Of a stretch of DNA of 64,000 bases, positions 48,601 to 58,947 are shown one piece after another. The translations under genes were made by a program, and so were the position numbers. The first letter of the stretch is position 1, and each line of letters starts with the position of its first letter. The DNA is from Holothuria scabra. Its lineage: Eukaryota; Echinodermata; Holothuroidea; Aspidochirotida; Holothuriidae. The DNA lies in NCBI GenBank assembly GCA_037179385.1, contig CM074185.1, forward strand, positions 13,586,866 to 13,650,865. The letters run 5' to 3'. The notes below the pieces were generated by a model. It was not told the origin of the DNA and ran no database searches. It saw only the letters and a list, made by a program, of their open reading frames with translations.

Positions 48601-49760
48601 CCCTTTTTGTGACAGAAACCACAAACTATGTCTTTAAAGGCAGCTTTATTTGAGCTGACCTGGTCGTTCTTTTGACGACTAGAATCTGGTTGTTTTTTAC
48701 CAGAATTTGTTGGAGAGAGGGGACCAGACTGAGATCCACTAATTTTACCTGCTGTGTCACCACTAGTGCCATTGCCATATTTTTTATTTGGCCTATTAAA
48801 CTGACTCTTGTTTTGAGTCTGACCTACTTTACCAAACTTATGGGTAAGTGCATACTGATCAGCAAAATTTGCCACTTCTTTCAATTTGTCTGCCTTTTGT
48901 TCTTCAAGGTGAGTCTTTATGTCATCACTCACACACCGTTTTAATTCCTCGACCAGCATCAATTGTCGTAAGGCTTCAAATGTGGAGACCTTTTTAGAAT
49001 CACACCATCTATCGAAATGCCTTTCCTTTTGATAGGCAAACTCTACATATGTTTGTGTATCCGCCTTGCGATATTTTCTAAATTTTTGGCGATACGCCTC
49101 GGGTACTAATTCATAGGCTTGTAATATGGCCTTTTTGACCTTATCGTAATCCATGCTGTCCTCTATTGACAGAGCGGAATACACTTCCTGGGCCTTGCCA
49201 GTAAAATTACTCTGAATGAGTATTGACCATTTATCTCTGGGCCACTTTAATTGTTCACCCAGTTTTTCAAAGTGGTTGAAAAATTTCTCCACATTATCCT
49301 CCTGAAATTTGGGCACAAATTTTACGTGCTTAGAGACATCAAATCGCCCAGTATCCATGCCTATTTTAAGTTCTGGGCCTTTTATGACCCCTAACTGCAG
49401 TTGTTTCAACCTAAATTCATGCTCTCTAGCCTTTTCCCTTTCTTCTCTTTGCATCTCTCTTTCCTCTTTTTCCCTTTCCAATTCTTTCAATCTAACTTCT
49501 TTATTCATTTCCAATTCGAGCTTTTTCAATTCAAATGAATTGTCAGTTGGCACGGTCATGATTGTCTCAAGCACTGTAATTGGCAGAATACTTTCATCTA
49601 CCAGATACTCTACAATGTATCTCTTAATCTCGTCCTTCCGCATTAATGGCTGAAATTCAATGCCATAGTGTTTTGCGATTTTTACAATCTCAGACTTTTT
49701 TAGTGAGTTAAGCTCCTCAATTGAGGGGCTAGCCACGAATTTATCTAAATCGAATGGCAT
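45639..49760 (-). CDS. Gag-protease-integrase-RNase H polyprotein (RT deleted in frame)
   Basis: 1373 aa, uninterrupted. In order: a charged coiled coil (about 76-122) and a SCAN-like capsid helix bundle (about 145-305). Next is one zinc knuckle CX2CX4HX4C (C380, C383, H388, C393) and an aspartic protease DTGA (D461). Integrase follows with H784/H791/C821/C824 zinc binding, catalytic D855, D914 and E950 (spacing 35) and a GPY motif near 1089-1091. The start of the RT linker (INEYVCLFSD) is then joined at about residue 1217 to the RT-RH connection (FVWTENCQAAF). RNase H comes last, with D1256, an EKE near 1296-1298 and D1325 (YTDHNPL). The whole RT core including the YxDD box is absent, with the frame kept. 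The family normally carries roughly 200-250 residues there. Confidence 0.92.
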   Translation of the reverse strand: MPFDLDKFVASPSIEELNSLKKSEIVKIAKHYGIEFQPLMRKDEIKRYIVEYLVDESILPITVLETIMTVPTDNSFELKKLELEMNKEVRLKELEREKEEREMQREEREKAREHEFRLKQLQLGVIKGPELKIGMDTGRFDVSKHVKFVPKFQEDNVEKFFNHFEKLGEQLKWPRDKWSILIQSNFTGKAQEVYSALSIEDSMDYDKVKKAILQAYELVPEAYRQKFRKYRKADTQTYVEFAYQKERHFDRWCDSKKVSTFEALRQLMLVEELKRCVSDDIKTHLEEQKADKLKEVANFADQYALTHKFGKVGQTQNKSQFNRPNKKYGNGTSGDTAGKISGSQSGPLSPTNSGKKQPDSSRQKNDQVSSNKAAFKDIVCGFCHKKGHILANCFQLAKLKETETAPNALANAENSPEVVVTLRPNSNDQIKEEYLPFVSEGFISVDGDSAHPPVKIKILRDTGATQSLLLDGVLPLMDSTSTGANVLIQGVECGFISVPLHKINLKSDLVSGSVIVGIRPTLPVKGVSLLLGNDLAGGKVVANAILTDKPCDYNNTEQLEKEFPDLFPACAVTRAMSQKLAMDDNLKHPASKSEDPVSKSETSRESCKDDNLVHPLSKSEGMISEKKDGKFKPPPSKIEELVPKNGTTLPKVESESKEDSKKNIDESEDSWFDLSQTFMANLQDRESPVPTHGEGIEQERNMSDTLHKDQLSVQQQHDEELQPLIAGALTEDESKNVPVCFYLKNGVLMRKWRPPDAPLDEEWRIYHQIVVPRVYRKEILSIAHEMPFAGHLGVNKTYHKILNHFYWPKLKSDVAKFCKTCHSCQMVGKPNQNIPAAPLKPIPAFEEPFSRVIIDCVGPLPKSRAGHQYILTIMCASTRFPEAIPLRNIKARTVLQALLKFFTLFGLPKEIQSDQGSNFMSTVFQQMLYELGIDQIKSSAYHPESQGALERFHQTSKNMLKTYCHDNEKDWDEGIPFVMFAVRESVQESLGFSPFELVFGHTVRGPLKLLKEKWLSDPGENIHLLDYVSRFKECFHRACELAQENLSSSQKKMKAWYDKTTVEREFKPGEKVLVFLPVSGQPLQARFRGPYVIERKINDTDYVILTPDKRKSKRVCHINMMKEYYERKDCDISKDESVHDVDVNVNNACDQVCIISVDQEFNDNDEINADDVPDMCIKLKNSDVLSNLDQKLSHLDDKERSEMKSLINEYVCLFSDEDFVWTENCQAAFESLKRALMSSPVLIAPDFEKQFKLAVDASDNGIGAVLLQADEHGVDHPVCYYSKKFDRHQKNYSTIEKETLALILGLQHFDVYLGTTSFPVIVYTDHNPLTFLSKMKNKNQRLMRWSLFLQSYNVDIRHIKGKDNVVPDALSRT

Positions 49761-49864
49761 TTTGAGGTTGTGTCAAGCACTCACAAAAACTAAGAAGTCT
49801 GGACAAAACAGTTGCAAATTACAACGAAATTTCTCGAATTTTCCACCTGGTAGAATAATTCTTT

Positions 49865-49883
49865 CCCGGATGTTAGGCCACCA
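49865..49883 (-). other. Putative primer binding site
   Basis: The minus strand reads TGGTGGCCTAACATCCGGG, 4 nt after the 5' LTR. The initial TGG fits a tRNA CCA end. I could not match it to a specific tRNA from memory. Confidence 0.55.
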
Positions 49884-49887
49884 ATTC

Positions 49888-50556
49888 TGTTACGGCTTGG
49901 TCGCAATTCAAACCAATAACAGCGAAAGACCACAGAAGAGCGAGATTAAAATCAACAACTTAATTATTATTCACCTCTTACTTCCTTAAATTTACAACAA
50001 TTAATCTTAAATCTACTTACAATCTTTTACAGCTTAAGGTATCACTCTTTGTCCAAGGGGTAGTGTTGTCAGCGTCGATTGTGCAGCAGCACAGCGTAGG
50101 ACTCTGTTCCGCGAAGGCAGGATGAAGACTATTGATTGGTAAATGGCGACACAATTACAGCGTTAAGCGGAGAAGCAGGCGTCTGGTCTCTGTATTATCT
50201 GTGTATCTTCTGTTCTCTTCCCTCTCTGTCACACTTCTTGCATGACCTTTTATATGCCTGGTAGTTCTTCCAGAAAAGTCTGGAACTTACTCTGATAGAA
50301 ACGTCTCGTTTGATCTCGTACAAAACAAACAACGAACGTTCTGGGCTCAGTAACCCATAACCACAAGTTGGCTATTATTAGGCCATTACATCATACAGTA
50401 GTTTCCAGTAGGTGATCGTACATTCTCGAAACTGTGCGAATGTTCTCTGGGGTTACCCGTTGAATATGCTCGAGAGACAACACCGATGCTAGCACTTTCT
50501 AGAACATTCCACTTGCTCGTCCGTGGATTCAATCTGGTTGATGTCGTCTCGTAACA
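49888..50556 (-). repeat. 5' LTR of the Gmr1-like element
   Basis: 669 bp beginning and ending in TGTTAC/GTAACA inverted ends. On the minus strand a TATA-like GGCATATAAAAGG (50246-50258) probably drives transcription. It is nearly identical to the 3' LTR. Confidence 0.93.
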
Positions 50557-51364
50557 GTATAAACTTCAAATGTCATCATAACAGACTGACAAAAGACAAA
50601 AAAACCCTTCCTTGTCAATTTCAAGGAGTGGTTTAGCCTCAGCTTCCATCAAGATCAGTCACACAAAGTTGGTCTCCACCAAGTACCCAACTTGATTTCC
50701 TAGATGACAGATGGCGCTACGAAGTGAGGGCAGTATCTCAGGAGATCAAGACCGCGCTTGGCCTCAAGACCCCCAGAATAGACGAATGTAAAAGGGATAG
50801 GGCAAAGAAGAAATAGGTCATTCGTTTTCCACATAATTTTAGAGAATGATAATATATACGACAATATAGGCCCTACCTCGGAGTCCTCAGTATATGACTT
50901 GAAGAGCGCCGCCAATTAATCATTCTCTTCTTGAGAATGAATGGAAACCAGGTAAGCAAACTTAGAACCACTTCCATGTTGGCGACAGTTGTAGCGAGCG
51001 TCTGCCAGGGTAACACGTTGTCCGAAGAACCTGAAAAAACAAAATGTCATTTTTATACACTCTATAAAACACCCTGGTAAATTTTCACCAAGTTTCGTGT
51101 TAGTATTCCAGCTACACAATCTTAATAAATTTAGCCAGGAATTCTTCAAATTATTCAGGTTACCAATAAACTGGTGAATTTAACTAAATACCTAGTGACT
51201 ATCTTAGTTGACCTGTACTTCGTTAATGCCAATTATAATTTCTGGTAAAACATTCCAGCTAATGCACCCCAAAAATGGTTAACAGTAGAAAGTCAAGCAT
51301 AAATTTATCGGCTTGCATTGAGATTCATGTATGATTTGCTTTCTTAATGACTGCCAAAATCGCT

Positions 51365-51406
51365 TGTTAGTTAGTTAGTTAGGTCGGTCGGTCGGTCGGT
51401 CGGTCA
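51365..51406. repeat. Compound microsatellite (GTTA)n(GGTC)n, copy 2
   Basis: This is the shorter allele of the tract at 12384-12482, in the same intronic position of the broken lectin copy. Confidence 0.9.
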
Positions 51407-54400
51407 GTATTTTTCCCTTTCAATTCGTATGTCTATGACACATGATAAATGCATGAGACGACATACAAGTATGTTGTTCGGAGAAAGTATAGCAAGGGAA
51501 TCTCCGATAATTTACTTTCGGATTCAAGTTGGTGTAGAAAAAGGTAGACACTTCAAAAAAGTTTCGTGGACAGGACCTTGTTGTGTCGGTTTTTCATTTT
51601 TTTTTTTTATTAAGTCGAGGTCACCCTAAATTCGGATCGGACTACGAATCGATTGTGTGAATTTTGTATTAAAATTTCCTCAATCCCTTTTTCGAACCCC
51701 AAATTTGCTAACCTATGTAAATACATGATTTGTATCGCCCGAACTACCAAACTTAAATTTAAACTAATTATTTCGTGACGTCACATCGACAGACAGCTTT
51801 TATCGGATTGCGCGTGTCCAATAAAAGCTTTCTGTTTGTGTGACGTCACAAACAAATCATTTACCATTTCATTTTTACACACCTCTGGACAAAATCATAC
51901 ATTTAGATTGGTTTACTTTTTTATTCTTTCCGACCAGGGAGAGGGAGGCGGAGATTTTAGTAAAAACTCACAAAATTTGTTGTAGTGTGACAGTCACACA
52001 GTGGCTTAGACGAGCAATCCAGCCAGACACCTAACACTACTTTCATTGAATTTTAAATTATTTTCTTTTTTAATTTTTATACCTCTTCAAAAATGTTGAG
52101 AGCACATAACAATAAGGGAACTTCTTACAACCTCATTGTGACACTTCTAGAAGATTTTATCTCGTTAAGCAAACCAATAAGCCTGCTGCGTAATCCAAAA
52201 TTCCATTGCATGTCGGAAAGGGGAAAATAAACTTTCGCTTATCAACGAAATAGTCTATGATTATTTTATATGTTATATGTTCAACAACTTCGAGGACTAA
52301 AATAAAGCTTTGAATTTGCAAAATCAATTAGCATAGTTAAGAGATATTTTCAACAGTTTAAAGGGAAATTTCGCTCTAAAAGAACATGACTTTTTGGAAA
52401 CTGCAATTATAAAAAGGTTGAATTTGGTTACCTTTTATTGTACAAATAAAAACTTTTTTTGTCGTCAAAAGTGGGTGATTCGGTTTTAAAACATCAAATT
52501 ATCCAGATTCTTCGTTTCGAAAATGAATTATAGTCTATTTGTCCAATGCAAGACGTACTTACAAACACAATGCAGTGAATCATTGCTTCTATTCAAACAA
52601 TTTTATTTTTATGAAAAGTACACTTCATTTGTGGAAAAACAATATGAACGAATACATGTCAAGATAAATTTAAAAGAACTTTCATTTTTATTTTATTTAA
52701 GGCAATATATTTTCCCACCTGTAACAGTTACCCCGAAAAGCGGTCCAGTACGTGGGACAACGAAAACCGGAGGGCGGCGGCGGGCCAGGCACTGCACTTT
52801 CTGCCACCAGCAAAAACATTACGAAAGAAATTGTTGTTAGGAGAAATGAACGAGCCATTTTGACACTTGTATTTCTTTGGAACACTGGATATTCTGATCA
52901 AGCCAAGTTGAGAGAGAATGGTTAAGTGCTAAGTACCGAGCATAGAACAGGTCAACACCCTGAACCCAGTGGAATTTAAGACAAAAATAGCCCATATTTA
53001 TTTCAGTTCTAACCAAACCCACGTTGTATTATCTAACAACGTTTTCAGGCCAGACATGAAACGTGACCTTTTTGTCTTTGTTAAGGGTATATCATTGTCA
53101 TTTCATTGCCATAGACTATATTTTGTTAATATTTCGTTTGTGGACTGAGCTGCTTTTCCCGACTGACCATTGAACCTGTTTTATCGAGACTAGGAGCTAT
53201 CAATGTTGGGACCCGACTTCCCAACTTCCCAAAAAACTAATCTTAAAGAGCTGCCATTCTTTCTGCTAGATGATGCGAAACTGAAGAGTATTTCCAATAA
53301 GCGAGTTTGATAATTCGTTTTGGTGGATTTGCACATGCGCACATCCTCCAAATTGTCGGGATAAACCAACCATCTACAACACGTATTTCAAAATTTGAGT
53401 TTTACATGAAAATTGTGAGAAATCATTCTTTCTTAATTGATCCATAAAATTAGGAGGGGTCTCATGTATAGCTAAGGGCAGTGCATGGATTGCGTCTAGA
53501 TAGTCTTTTTGGTGTAAATATTTGCATTTTAATCTGCGGTAAATCAGGACTGAGACCCCTGTTTTTGTTCGAGTTGGCTAGACCCTAGATATTGTAGTAT
53601 GCACGTACCGACGAAAACAAGAGGAATCTCTATACTGCGTGCCAAGTTCGGTTTGTTTATCCCACGCTGTGTCCCACGATTCCATGCGACAACGAATTAC
53701 CGAACTCCTTATCACTGCCTACTAGGCCAGGTTAATGGCCATACGCCTGAAAGTCACCATTTTCCAGAATGAAAACGTTTTTCAAGTCTTTCGCTTGTTT
53801 GGAAATAAGTTGAAGTTGTCTTTAGCCGCTGTCACCCTATAAATAATCCCCTCCCTTATCGATGGCCAGAAAAAACGTTTAGTAACAATTGTTCGAAATA
53901 ATAAAAGAAACCACTTTATCCAAAAACAATGATTGAACAATTGTTTGAAATAATAAAAGAAACCACCTTATCCAACTAGAAAGCCAACAGGCTTAGTGAT
54001 TCCTAGCCATATGTCTCATAGCAAACATGGAAACAAACATGACATGCATGAGATTCCATACAATTATCCTACTTAATTGAGATATATACTAGTAAGGCCA
54101 AAACTTTTTGACCTCATGTGACCCAAAATGACCTTTCGACCCCATTTAAAACAACAGTGATCACCTCACCAACACGTCCATCAACATGAGCAATTTAAAA
54201 GCTTAGTACAGTATGAGCATAAAAGTACTACCTCCATGTATGAGATCCCTCACAGTTATCCCCCTAAAAATATTATGTCTACAAGGTTTGATCTTTTGTC
54301 ACCCCAAACCCTTGATCTCCACAAACAAGAGGAATTTCTCACACAGCTTCAATATGCCAGAAAACTATGTTTTGTCTCATTACTTGATAAAGCGGTATTT

Positions 54401-56227
54401 TTAGACCATTTTAATCAAAAGTTTGCCTTTTGTCTACTTATACTGTAGGTACAGCATACCACACAGCACAAGTTTTCCTTGTTTGATACACAGTATACAA
54501 CATTGTGTGCTTGCTCTTATTACCTGAACTACTTTTAAGCGACAGCAGCAATGCAAAAAAAAAAAAAATCTCAATACTTTTGAAAAGTGTCATTACGGGT
54601 AATCATGCAGCAATGGTTCTATGCATTCAGCTTAATGATACACTTTTTTCTTCTTCTTTTTTTTTTTGTTGGGGGGGGGTAGTGACGTGGATAAAAATGA
54701 AATGTGAGACAAAACTTCCCACTCGTTGATGATATTTGACATAGCTATAACCCTTCATACAGGGGTTACTTTTTTGGTGCAGTTATCCAGATATTTGCAG
54801 AGATGAGGCAAGTAGTATGCTGATACATTTTATGCTATCAAAATTTAAAACATATTCTAGAATGAATCGATAAATAATCACTGTAGAGTATATTGAAACT
54901 GTAAAGCAGAAACACCAATCTAGACAAACACCAATCTTTAAAGTTGTGTTCAACAAAAAATAAAAAAGTTAAAAAAAAATATATTTCTGAAGGGTGTCAA
55001 GCTACAGTATTTCTAAGATGACTTTCAGTTTAGAAACTTGATCAAGTATACATGAACTTCTCCATCTCCAGACAATGGCTAGGCAAACAACTTTTATTTG
55101 TGGTCAGATGAGACAAGATAATATGGACAGTTATTTTATGCTTGATTTAGCAGAGGTGTGACTGTCATGGATGTCTGACATTTTGACCACAAATAGAGGA
55201 CTAAATGCCTGCAGGGAATGGGAATAGGAGTAAATACAAACAATGGGCTGCCATGGTTGTTGTGTACTGAGATAAAAAATAAGCCTTCAGAAGGTTTATA
55301 TATATGAAAGTCAATTAACACCACTTGTATGGTAAAAAGCTTTTGTCAATTGAACTGTATGTTTGTATGAGGTAATCCTTCAGGACACTGTGTGGATAAC
55401 TGGCAGTCAACTGTGAAAAATTATGCCAGATATAACTGTGACCAAATGGCAAAGAATGGGTCCGTCACAATTTGATTCACTCATTAGGCAATGACAGTTC
55501 ATGTGCGCTGAAGGCTTTTTGACACCAAATGATCAGTATAAACTTCGTTTTTTTTTGGAAAACTAATTAACTGTTGTATATCTAATTAATCAATTCCCGC
55601 TTTCAATTCATGCATGCTTGCATGCCCATGTACTCATGAGGACAGTAGGCACAAGGTTTGCCAAATATTAGCAATTTTTGCCACTAAATTTGATGTTTTT
55701 TCAGGGTTTTTTTAAGGTTATTGAAAAAGCAACGTTAGTATGTCATAAAAGAGATTCTTGTGCATCACACGGAGTACTCTGTTCAAAGTTTACACTTATG
55801 AAGTTCCACATCAGTCATCTACTTAGTGTGCATAGAAGCATCTAATATTTTCAGACTATGGTCCCAAAATTTACGTGCTCATATCTTGAGAAGCACACAT
55901 CCGATTTCAATGCAAATTTCACCAAAATGCTAAGAATAAGTACTCCTCTAACATATCAAATCCTCTTGTGACCTTAAACCCTTCTTTTAAGATCTCCTTC
56001 CTATGAGTTTGCTTCAGTACTTTACAAATATATGTTCAAAATGACCTCACTAAAGAATTTACAGGGTTAAGTTAAGAAAACTGTTCCCAAAAATTATATA
56101 CCTTTGCCTATTACATTATCCATGCCAAATTATTCTTACCCTTTCACCCTATCCGCTCATGGATATTAACTTCAACAGTTATATACTCTTTTGAGATGTA
56201 GTGTTTGCAAGGTTTAGATGTTTTGAG

Positions 56228-56810
56228 CTCTGATGACCCCAAATGACCTTTGACATCCAATAAAAACGATAGGGGTCATCCATTCAATATGGACAATCCA
56301 CTTGGTAAGGATGAGATTCCTGGCAGTTACCTTTCCTGGCATATGGTGTTTACAAGTTTTTAAGCTTTTCTCTCTGATGACCCCAAATGACCGTTGACCT
56401 CAACCAAAAACAATAGTGATCATCTACTTAATATGAACAATTCACATGCTACGTATGAGATCCCTCACGTTGACCCTTCTTGAGATACAGTGTTTACAAG
56501 GTTTTGACCTTTTTACCTCTGGTGACCCCAAATGACCTTTGACCTCCATCAAAAACAATAGGGACCATCTTCTCAATATGGACAATCAGCATGGTAAGTA
56601 TGAGATCGCTCACATCTTTCCTTCTGGAGATATCGTGTTTACAAGCAATTTCCAAGGAATTTACAATTTGACCTCTGGTGACCCCAAATGACCTTTGACC
56701 TCCATCAAAAAGAATAGGGACCATCTACTCAATGTGGACAATCTACATGCCAAGTTTGAGATCCGTGGGGGTGCCCTTCTTGAGATATCGTGTTTACAAG
56801 CAGGCGTCAC
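56228..56810 (+). repeat. Four-unit ~145-bp tandem repeat with DR1-like sites, copy 2
   Basis: This is the counterpart of 17287-17860 with the same four units. The perfect TGACCTTTGACCT cores are at 56533-56545 and 56689-56701 and are preserved despite substitutions elsewhere in the array. Confidence 0.8.
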
Positions 56811-57144
56811 ACACACACACACATACACATACACACACACGACATCACCATCGCATAGATTCCTTGCCTGCCTTCGGCAAGGAATCAAAAATAATGCTGG
56901 ACATCGTTGTGCGTGCCCCTTCCACGGGCCAGGGTCGAGACAATCAAAACTGTAGGAATTTTTCAAGGAATTGCCCACTTATTACCCTTCACGATAATAC
57001 GTGGGAAACCGAAAATATAGGTGTTAACACGCAGAAGCTGACATATAACCATTCTCCTCTTGAAAGTGCCACGTGAGCAAAGTTTTATCCACATCTGACA
57101 TGACCACTACAGTTCCAGCGACTTTCTTTTGATCACCCATTGGC

Positions 57145-57395
57145 TTAAAGGGAAAGGGCAGTCACCCCAACTTGAAGTAGACTGGCAATTTCATGATTGG
57201 CTGTTGAGAGTCATGTGCTAACATGTTTTCTCCTCAAAGGTGAAATTTACTAGAAGTAACTATTCGGTTTACCTTAAATATGCAATACTGAAGTTACAAA
57301 ATATTATGAAAGATATTTTGAAGAAAAATAAGAAAATTGTGATACTTAGCTGTTTCTCACAAAATAAGTTTTGAGGGACTGTGCTTGACCTTTAA
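57145..57395. mobile_element. TTAA-flanked MITE, family B, copy 2
   Basis: This is the counterpart of 18201-18451 within the segmental duplication, with the same TTAA boundaries and ends. Confidence 0.75.
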
Positions 57396-58381
57396 AGTAA
57401 CTTTTTGTCCAAAGATTCTGAAACGATGGAACGATTTATTACTTATTTTAGCAAATAAGAAACATGTTTGAGTCCAAAGTATAAACTGGCCTGAAAATAA
57501 CAATGATCACGGGTTAAGTGGTCTGTAGTCAAAGGAATTTTGTTAAAAAGCGTGGACGTATACACTTCGCCTTGAAAGTTGAATACCGTCCTCTCAAAAA
57601 GCGTTAACCAATTTCCCCATTTTTGCAACACCCCCCCCCCCCTACTTTTAAAATTTTTTCAATCTTAAACATATTAAGCTATTAAACACTTCATGTTTAG
57701 CAATAACACCCATGCATTTACCATGTAAAGTTTTTTAACGAAGTGGAGGCAAAAATTGATTTACCAGAGGCTAATGGCGGGAGTTGAACCCAGTGGAGAT
57801 TTTCCACCTTCTTTCCCTCCATTTACGCCTTTAATGGTCTGCTAGGTATTGGAGAGTAAGTGAATAAGTTCACTCCTGTGCTTTAAAACTTTTCTCTATT
57901 TCCTGAGACATTGTTGGGCGTACTCCTGAGAAAATTTTTTCCTACCAATTGCTTTTCTAAATGAGACTTACATTTATTGGATAATGAAACATACAGTCGC
58001 GGTCGTATTACAACGAATTCGGATTGGATTCCAATCCATTTTCGTTTAAATCTTCATCTTGATAGGGAAGAGCCAACATTTTATCAACCATTGTAAAAAT
58101 ATGATTTGCATATGATGTCTATAAAAAAGAAAAAATGCCAATTGACCTTTCGTGACGTCACACCAACATATATATATTTTATCGGACTGCGTGGTCGGAC
58201 AAAATCTGTGTATCGATGTGACGTAACGAAAGCTTAAATTTAATGCTCATAGTCCTGTGGTACAACTTGTGTATTTAAACATGTTGGTTAGCTCTTTCCA
58301 ACCAGAGATTAAGAAGGCTTTCCAAAAACATGAAAAATCGGATGGGAATCAGATCCGAATTCAATGTATTGTGACCGCAGC

Positions 58382-58782
58382 TTAAAGCCCAAGTCACAGG
58401 TTTCAATCCGATTTTTGTGAGTTTTAGTTAAAATCTCCTCCATCCATTGACGGAAAGAACTGAAAATTTTCATCTTGTGCAAATGTATGATCGGTATGAT
58501 AGGATCACGGAAATGAAATGTTAACTATTTATTTCGTGACGTCACGATGCCCAATAGCTTTTATCGGACAACGCGAATCCGATAAAAGTGTGTGCTGGAC
58601 GGTGTGAAATCACGAGATAATAAGTACAGCTCAGATTTTCGTAGTCTCGCAATACAAATCATATATTTACCCCGAATGGCAAATTTTTGTTTCTTTCCAA
58701 AGATGGAGGAGATATGAAGTAAAAATCACAAACATCGGAGCGAAATCCGATCCGATTTCTCTGCAGAGTGACCTGGGCTTAA
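58382..58782. mobile_element. TTAA-flanked hairpin MITE next to a lectin splice donor, copy 2
   Basis: This is the counterpart of 19450-19850, with the same TTAA boundaries and the same distance to the lectin donor site. The insertion therefore predates the segmental duplication. Confidence 0.75.
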
Positions 58783-58795
58783 GGCTTTTACGAAC

Positions 58796-58947
58796 CTGTA
58801 ACAGTTTTCTTTGAAAGCCGTCCAGTATGTAGGACAATCAGACAAAAGATCCAACGGTAAGCGCTTTCCCGGAGGACTAGTGCTCCTTGCAGCTACCACA
58901 AGAGACACGAAAAGAATAATCGCTGTTCGACGAATTTGAAGAGCCAT
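58796..58947 (-). CDS. First exon of a second C-type lectin, copy 2
   Basis: This is the counterpart of 19864-20015 with the same length, phase and donor. The deduced peptide differs by one substitution in the signal peptide (Val to Ala). It is uninterrupted, unlike the nearby three-exon lectin of this copy. If it splices to exon 2 at 51030, the product would meet the nonsense codon there. Confidence 0.7.

Larger units (their letters stand above)
44722..50556 (-). mobile_element. Gmr1-like Ty3/Gypsy LTR retrotransposon lacking reverse transcriptase
   Basis: The element is 5835 bp, with two 669-bp LTRs (TGTTACGG...CGTAACA) and a 4-bp target duplication GTAT (44718-44721 and 50557-50560). The empty site is visible in copy 1 at about 11576-11582 (TTTGTATAAAC). 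It encodes one long frame in the order Gag-PR-INT-(RT missing)-RH. Integrase ahead of RT/RH is the arrangement described for Gmr1-like Ty3/Gypsy elements of deuterostomes. The LTRs differ at only two positions that I can find, so the insertion is young. Without RT it must depend on a related complete element. It sits in intron 2 of the broken lectin, same strand. Confidence 0.93.
42498..52858 (-). pseudogene. C-type lectin-like gene, copy 2, broken by a nonsense codon
   Basis: Exons correspond one to one with the intact gene: 52719-52858, 50877-51030 and 42498-42731. All splice sites and phases are preserved. In exon 2 the codon for Tyr85 has become TAA (50916-50918), which truncates the protein inside the CRD after the EEND stretch. 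Exons 1 and 3 remain open. Exon 1 keeps the family-typical CYR, where copy 1 has CFR. Exon 3 differs from copy 1 by a few substitutions (for example a Gly for Ser in the glycine-rich loop and His for Asn after HPN). Intron 2 carries a 5.8-kb LTR retrotransposon in the same orientation. It is most likely a recent pseudogene, unless the stop is an assembly error or a polymorphism. Confidence 0.85.
52859..57992. other. Gene-free spacer, copy 2
   Basis: This is the counterpart of 13921-19061. Only repeats are seen: the DR1-bearing tandem array (56228-56810), a CA-rich tract with hairpin, and a TTAA MITE at 57145-57395. Small frames here are identical or near-identical to copy 1 because of the duplication, not because of coding constraint that I can show. 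Confidence 0.6.

Noticed and set aside
46284..49653. Several plus-strand frames of 60-143 codons
   Set aside because: They lie opposite the 1373-codon retroelement frame and are antisense shadows without motifs.
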